DNA from: Oceanospirillaceae bacterium
Lineage (GTDB): Bacteria > Pseudomonadota > Gammaproteobacteria > Pseudomonadales > Balneatricaceae
Reading direction: 5' to 3'
DNA length: 10,292 nt
NCBI GenBank assembly: GCA_023954795.1
Contig: JAGSHA010000086.1
Coordinates: 1 to 10,292 of the forward strand
The notes beneath the pieces are model-generated. The model was not told where the DNA came from and made no database searches. It saw nothing but the letters and a program-made list of their open reading frames with translations. The translations under genes and the position numbers were made by a program. Every line of letters begins with the position of its first letter. Positions within the stretch are counted from its first letter, which is position 1. Below, in pieces: positions 5,918 to 10,292 of the stretch.

Positions 5918-7480
5918 ATGAGCTCGACAGGTAAGCGACCGGCTCCGCTCTCAACGACCACCGACTATCAAGTTGGCCAGGACAACATACAACCGTTCGG
6001 GCTTGATATTCATAACTTGGTTTTCCCCATCTCCGCTGTCTGCATTGTTATTTTCGTTGCGCTGACCCTGTTGTTTCAAGAACAGTCCGCAACCCTTTTC
6101 AACGAGCTACGCCCTTGGCTGACGACTCAGCTGGATTGGTTCTTTGTCATCAGCGTTAACTTCTTTGTGCTGTTTTGCCTGTACATCGCCTTTTCCAGAA
6201 TGGGGCGCGTCCGTATTGGCGGACCTGATGCGAAACCGGAGTTCAGTTATCCCGGCTGGTTAGCCATGCTGTTTTCAGCGGGCATCGGCATCGGCCTGAT
6301 GTTCTTTGGCGTACTGGAACCGGTCAATCACATGCTAAGCCCGCCTCTGGGCATAACCCCAGAAAGCGCAGAAGCGGCCCGGCTAGGGATCGCAGCCTCC
6401 GCATTCCATTGGGGTATGAGCGCCTGGGCCGTATATGCGGTTGTTGGTCTGGCACTGGCCTATTTCAGCTTCAATCACGGACTACCACTGACGTTACGCT
6501 CTGCCTTTTATCCCATATTAGGTGACCGGGTCTGGGGCTTTACCGGCCACGTGATCGATACTCTGGCTGTGTTTGCCACCATTTTTGGTCTGGCGACCTC
6601 GCTGGGTTACGGCGCAGAACAAGTCGCAGCGGGACTGAACGAGTTGTTTGGCATCACACCGACGGATCTGGTGAAGGTCTTGCTGATTGTTGGCATTACC
6701 GCCATCGCAGTGGCATCTGTAGTGGCAGGTCTGGATGCCGGTGTAAAACGGCTTAGCGAAATCAATATGGTCATGGCCGTATTGCTGCTGCTGTTTGTAT
6801 TGTTCAGTGGTCCGACACTGGATCTGATCAGCGGTTTTGTCATTGGCCTCAAAGACTACGTTGTTTACAGCTTTCCACTGTCTAACCCCGTTGGTCGTGA
6901 AGACACCAGCTTCTTTCATGGCTGGACCACCTTCTACTGGGCATGGTGGATTGCCTGGTCTCCGTTTGTGGGCATGTTTATTGCTCGTGTCAGTAAGGGC
7001 CGCACCATCCGCGAATTCATGGTCTGCGTACTGATCGTACCCACCCTATTCTGCCTGCTTTGGATGGCTGTTTTTGGTGGTGCTGCAATTGAACAGATGG
7101 CCGGTGGATACGATGGTGTACGTGAAACCGTACAAAACTGGACCCCGGAGCTGGCGCTCTACCGCTTGCTAGATGAACTACCCATGAGCTATTTAGTATC
7201 TCTGGTTTCCCTGATACTGATCATCATCTTCTTTGTGACATCCTCGGACAGCGGCTCTCTGGTCATCGATACCATTACTGCAGGGGGTATCCTTAACCCA
7301 CCTTTACCGCAGCGTGTGTTCTGGTGCACATTCGAAGGCTTAGTGGCTATCGCATTGCTCTTGGGTGGCGGACTTGGCTCTCTTCAGGCGGCAACCGTCT
7401 CGACGGGCTTCCCGTTCTGCATCGTGCTGCTGGTGATGTGTTTTAGTTTGTATAAGGGGCTGAAGCACGAACGGGTTTAG
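5918..7480 (+). CDS. BCCT family betaine/choline/carnitine-type transporter
   Basis: This 520-residue inner-membrane carrier of the betaine-choline-carnitine transporter family has about 12 membrane segments. The aromatic substrate box in FYWAWWIAWSPF has W343, W344 and W347, equivalent to the BetP Trp box; a second group, W165, W170 and Y173, is in HWGMSAWAVY. AGIGIGLMFFGVLEP at 121-135 resembles the glycine-rich stretch of sodium-coupled betaine carriers rather than proton-coupled choline or antiport carnitine forms. TSSDSGS at 441-447 fits the sodium-site region. The protein ends about 10 residues after the last membrane segment, so it lacks the long osmosensing tail of BetP, which suggests uptake for nutrition. 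The ATG at 5918 has CAGGGGG about 9 bases upstream. Substrate could be glycine betaine, DMSP or a related compound. Confidence 0.92.
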   Translation: MSSTGKRPAPLSTTTDYQVGQDNIQPFGLDIHNLVFPISAVCIVIFVALTLLFQEQSATLFNELRPWLTTQLDWFFVISVNFFVLFCLYIAFSRMGRVRIGGPDAKPEFSYPGWLAMLFSAGIGIGLMFFGVLEPVNHMLSPPLGITPESAEAARLGIAASAFHWGMSAWAVYAVVGLALAYFSFNHGLPLTLRSAFYPILGDRVWGFTGHVIDTLAVFATIFGLATSLGYGAEQVAAGLNELFGITPTDLVKVLLIVGITAIAVASVVAGLDAGVKRLSEINMVMAVLLLLFVLFSGPTLDLISGFVIGLKDYVVYSFPLSNPVGREDTSFFHGWTTFYWAWWIAWSPFVGMFIARVSKGRTIREFMVCVLIVPTLFCLLWMAVFGGAAIEQMAGGYDGVRETVQNWTPELALYRLLDELPMSYLVSLVSLILIIIFFVTSSDSGSLVIDTITAGGILNPPLPQRVFWCTFEGLVAIALLLGGGLGSLQAATVSTGFPFCIVLLVMCFSLYKGLKHERV

Positions 7481-7499
7481 CCACTCAGCGACAGATCAA

Positions 7500-7532
7500 A
7501 AAAAGCCCGCTGCGTCTGACAGCGGGCTTTTT
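7500..7532. terminator. Bidirectional intrinsic terminator
   Basis: AAAAAGCCCGCTG (7500-7512) and CAGCGGGCTTTTT (7520-7532) form a 13-pair stem including the A/T flanks, with a 7-base loop. T runs follow on both strands. It lies between the convergent BCCT gene and the TRAP binding-protein gene and should end both transcripts, so the binding protein is not co-transcribed with anything to the left. Confidence 0.93.
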
Positions 7533-7565
7533 ATTTAACACTTTCTTGGCTTGATACTCTGCCAC

Positions 7566-8627
7566 TTACCTAGCGTATGCTTCCGCTCTTAAGCCCAGAA
7601 TTTTGCCCACCGTGCGATTCCAGTTGGCGGCACATTCCGGGCCACAACGCTCCGCCCAGCGCGGCAAGATAACCTCCGCAGCCACTTTATTACGTACCAT
7701 AAGATCAGATTTGGTGGGCTCTACCAATGTCATTTTCCCCACCTCACCGATCGCACAAGGCCCATCAGCGAGACACGACAACGCGATAGCATCTTCGGTC
7801 GCCGTTTCCTGCCACATTTTTTCGTTTAACACGGACATCTCTTTTTGCAGGAGAGCTTTCAACTCGTCACTGAGCAGATTCCACTTATCCATATTCATGG
7901 CACCAAATGCCAGCCCCCAGCCCACGCGCAAGGTATAACCATATGAAGCGACTTTATAGAGCTTGCCGGTATACGCAGACATCGTGCCAGTGATCGCGCA
8001 ATCAAAGATGCCCTTCTCCAGCGCTTGAGGTACGTCATTGAACGATGCGCTCACCGGGATCGCCCCGACACCTTCAACAAAATCCCCCAACGTCGCCAAA
8101 AATACGCGAATACGCTTACCTTTAAGGTCATCGATATTGCGTATCGGGCTATTGCACCAGATCATCTGGCTTGGGAAGGGGTACAGCATCATCAGCTTAG
8201 CGTTGTATTTTTCTGCGAAGGCGCGCTCCAGAGTAGGAAAATAGGCATTCGCAACCTGCTTCTGTACCGCGATGTTCTGCACCAAAGAGGACAGATCTGC
8301 CCCTTCAAAGATTTCACTTTCCGGCACGACATATCCGGGCAGCCCAAACGCAAAATCAAATACGCCATTTTTAACCAAGCGCATAATTTCATGGCCTTGC
8401 ATGCCCAGCTCGGTATGGGATTTTATCTCACCGACGATGCGACCATCAGTGACATCCGCGATATGCTGGTTCCAGAAAGGCCCTTCATGCTTCTGATAAT
8501 TCGTAAAATACTCCCACGTACCGACCCCTTTGATGATGACCGTATCACTGGCCATCAGGAGGCCACTCATCATTGTCATCACCAAACCCAGAAGGATCGA
8601 AGCTGAGTATTTCTTAACCCTTTTCAT
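7566..8627 (-). CDS. DctP-type TRAP transporter substrate-binding protein (orphan)
   Basis: This is a secreted periplasmic binding protein of the TRAP DctP family. The signal peptide has the basic start MKRVKK, a hydrophobic core to about residue 24, and likely cleavage after A26 (LMA-SD). Family features include the LKGKRIRVF segment with R174, the usual ligand-contacting arginine, then ALEKGIFDCAITG near 202-214. I prefer the ATG at 8627 (353 residues) over the in-frame GTG at 8633, though neither has a strong ribosome site. Unusual cysteine pairs occur at C285/C291 and C328/C332, possible disulfides. No DctQ or DctM membrane gene is adjacent, and a terminator closes the transcript downstream. 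It is divergent from a sensor kinase gene, so it may act as a ligand-presenting co-sensor rather than for transport. The ligand is unknown, possibly a carboxylate. Confidence 0.88.
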   Translation of the reverse strand: MKRVKKYSASILLGLVMTMMSGLLMASDTVIIKGVGTWEYFTNYQKHEGPFWNQHIADVTDGRIVGEIKSHTELGMQGHEIMRLVKNGVFDFAFGLPGYVVPESEIFEGADLSSLVQNIAVQKQVANAYFPTLERAFAEKYNAKLMMLYPFPSQMIWCNSPIRNIDDLKGKRIRVFLATLGDFVEGVGAIPVSASFNDVPQALEKGIFDCAITGTMSAYTGKLYKVASYGYTLRVGWGLAFGAMNMDKWNLLSDELKALLQKEMSVLNEKMWQETATEDAIALSCLADGPCAIGEVGKMTLVEPTKSDLMVRNKVAAEVILPRWAERCGPECAANWNRTVGKILGLRAEAYAR

Positions 8628-8679
8628 AGACACTGGCTTTTTATTTACCTTGAATGCTGCACGAAGTGATTTTCCAGAG

Positions 8680-8699
8680 TAGCCTTTATTATAGCCTTT
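8680..8699 (-). promoter_or_regulatory. Likely promoter of the binding-protein gene, with direct repeats
   Basis: On the minus strand a perfect TATAAT (8693-8688) lies about 60 bases before the start codon. It is flanked by two direct copies of AAAGGCTA (plus strand TAGCCTTT at 8680-8687 and 8692-8699) with 12-base spacing. The -35 region is poor (TTCTCT at 8715-8710), which suits a promoter needing an activator. The repeats may be a response-regulator site, or chance. Confidence 0.45.
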
Positions 8700-8814
8700 G
8701 ACTATAACCAGAGAAGGAACGGGTTAACGAAGATATAAGTCACCCGCAAAGGCATACTCAGCACGACAAGCACCATTTTTTAATGATCGTTTTCTAATTA
8801 GTGTATGGCATGCG

Positions 8815-8820
8815 TATTAT
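8815..8820 (+). promoter_or_regulatory. Possible -10 element for the kinase gene
   Basis: TATTAT lies 27 bases upstream of the kinase ATG. The matching -35 is weak. A short AGG at 8835-8837 is the only ribosome-site-like sequence before the start. Confidence is low because the region is A/T rich. Confidence 0.25.
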
Positions 8821-8847
8821 GCAATTCAAACTTCAGGCACTTATTGT

Positions 8848-10292
8848 ATGAATAGTCGTCGACGGCTGGGTATTCGCGGCCGCTTTTTCCTTGCGTTTTC
8901 ATCTTTGAGCGCTCTGACCCTGCTGGCCAGCATTATCAGCTGGGTGTCCTATAGCCAACTGGGTGAGGAGCTGAATCAGGTTGTTGAAGGTAATATCAAA
9001 ACCCTGAGTTTGATGGCCGATTTAAAGGAACAGGGAACAAAGATAACGCTGCTAGCCCCTACATTGCTTGCGGCAAAAGATGATTCTGACCGTCAGAAAA
9101 TCTGGCAAGAGTTAGATCTCAACATCGCCAGCCTGACCGATATCCTACCCAATGTTTCGGCAACAACTGTTTCGGCAACAACACTGGATCATCAGGCTGA
9201 AAATGCCCTCTTTAAGCAGATCGAAACATTAAAAACGACACTCGCCGAGCTAGACCAAAATGTACTTGAGAAGTTTGATATTCAACGCCAGAAGCGGTCT
9301 GAAAACCAAAGACTGAGGTGGATCGCCTCAAACTTCCTGAGTGAAATTAACACCTTAATAGACAACGCTCAGAAAACGCTGTTTAGCTACTACAATCAGG
9401 ACTTCCCGGACTCCTGGATGGTGATAAACAGCTATGGAGAGAACACAACCAACTCGATCAACCTGGCTGTGCAGCGACTGTATCGCATCAAGGCTGATGT
9501 CAATCTACTGATCAATCTGGTTGACCGGGCACAGCATCTACCGGACCTGAACTCGCTAGTTGCAACCCAATCCCACACCGACGAGATCATCGGCCAGATA
9601 AAAAAAGACATTCGGGAACTGGACAATATCCATGGGGTACAGGCCCTGAAAAACACTATCGTCAATATCGTTTTTCTTACCCACGGCGATAACAATATGT
9701 TTACGATCCGGAGCAAGGAGCGGGCTATTCTGGAATCCGGACAGTTACACCTGACCCACATGAGAGAACAACTTGATGGCCTGAATGAGCTGATCGCATT
9801 CCAGACCAATAAAGCAGAGGAAGCCGCTCAGAACTCAGATAGTAACGCCAGAGAGACGATCAAAACGGGCCGTTTCTGGATGTTATTCATGGTCGCCGCC
9901 AGTCTTTTGTTTTCGATTCTGATTGTCTGGCTCTATGTTGGCCGCTATATGGTGGCAAGGATTACCAGCCTGGATACCAGCATGCGTTCGATTGCCAATG
10001 GCAATCTGGAAGAACAGGTGAACGTAAAAGGGGACGACGAAATCGGGGCCATGGCCCGCTCACTCATCAGCTTCCGCGATCAGCTCACCACCCTTCAGGA
10101 AGACTTGGTTCAGGCAGGGAAGCTGGCTGCACTCGGCCAGCTATCCGCGGGTATCGCCCATGAGATCAATCAGCCACTTTCAGCAATTGGGCACTATTCA
10201 CATAACGGTATTCGCCTGCTCAAATCGGGTCGGCTGGAAGACACCGAGAAAAACCTGAATCAGATTTCCAACCTGAAAAAGCGCGCAACAAC
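8848..10292 (+). CDS. Sensor histidine kinase, TorS-like architecture (cut by window edge)
   Basis: The first 481 codons are visible and open to the right edge. Order: membrane segment about residues 12-33; periplasmic region of about 300 residues, helical in character and without a recognised PAS or Cache pattern; second membrane segment about 342-363; HAMP about 364-418, with DEIGAMARSLISFR at its end; and the dimerisation box AALGQLSAGIAHEINQPLSAIGHY with phosphoacceptor H438. The HEINQPL box is shared with DctB-like kinases; the long helical sensor and HAMP resemble TorS. The ATP-binding domain and any receiver domain lie outside, so whether it is a hybrid kinase is unknown. The ATG at 8848 is the first usable start; no earlier in-frame ATG was found. 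It is divergent from the orphan binding protein, with 220 bases between starts. A 15-base in-frame duplication is at 9153-9182. Confidence 0.9.
   Translation, partial: MNSRRRLGIRGRFFLAFSSLSALTLLASIISWVSYSQLGEELNQVVEGNIKTLSLMADLKEQGTKITLLAPTLLAAKDDSDRQKIWQELDLNIASLTDILPNVSATTVSATTLDHQAENALFKQIETLKTTLAELDQNVLEKFDIQRQKRSENQRLRWIASNFLSEINTLIDNAQKTLFSYYNQDFPDSWMVINSYGENTTNSINLAVQRLYRIKADVNLLINLVDRAQHLPDLNSLVATQSHTDEIIGQIKKDIRELDNIHGVQALKNTIVNIVFLTHGDNNMFTIRSKERAILESGQLHLTHMREQLDGLNELIAFQTNKAEEAAQNSDSNARETIKTGRFWMLFMVAASLLFSILIVWLYVGRYMVARITSLDTSMRSIANGNLEEQVNVKGDDEIGAMARSLISFRDQLTTLQEDLVQAGKLAALGQLSAGIAHEINQPLSAIGHYSHNGIRLLKSGRLEDTEKNLNQISNLKKRAT
9153..9182 (+). repeat. Perfect 15-base tandem duplication inside the kinase gene
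   Basis: The unit TGTTTCGGCAACAAC occurs twice in direct succession (9153-9167 and 9168-9182). It is in frame and gives VSATTVSATT at residues 103-112, in a probable loop of the periplasmic domain. It looks like a slippage product. Confidence 0.9.

Overview
This window looks like chromosome from a marine-type gammaproteobacterium, possibly Oceanospirillales-like. The evidence is a Pseudomonas-like GlyA protein, a glyA-soxBDA sarcosine operon, a BCCT betaine-type carrier, a TRAP-type binding protein and roughly 50% GC. The lineage is inference only; there is no rRNA or other marker gene to settle it.

Layout. (1) Positions 1-3770, minus strand: an operon read glyA, soxB, soxD, soxA, with soxA running off the left edge. 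Heterotetrameric sarcosine oxidase demethylates sarcosine to glycine and passes the one-carbon unit to tetrahydrofolate; GlyA joins glycine and 5,10-methylene-THF into serine. It is the last part of glycine betaine catabolism. (2) 3771-4268: glyA leader with several potential hairpins, one abutting the glyA ribosome site. (3) 4269-5144, plus: EamA/DMT family permease. (4) 5145-5917: 773 bases with no credible gene. They contain two intrinsic terminators that face the minus strand although no minus-strand gene lies upstream of them, and a chain of hairpins ahead of one. This is the best candidate for an undescribed element (a structured small RNA or pair of RNAs). (5) 5918-7480, plus: BCCT carrier, ending at a bidirectional terminator. 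(6) 7566-8627, minus: secreted DctP-type TRAP substrate-binding protein with no transporter membrane genes beside it. (7) 8848-10292, plus: start of a sensor histidine kinase with a long periplasmic helical-looking domain, HAMP and a dimerisation/phosphoacceptor region; it runs off the right edge.

How the parts may work together: the BCCT carrier could import betaine or a related methylated osmolyte, and the sox operon would complete its breakdown. The orphan binding protein, divergently transcribed from the kinase, could present a ligand to the kinase, as TorT does for TorS or BctC for BctE. That sensory pairing is inferred from gene order and architecture, not shown.
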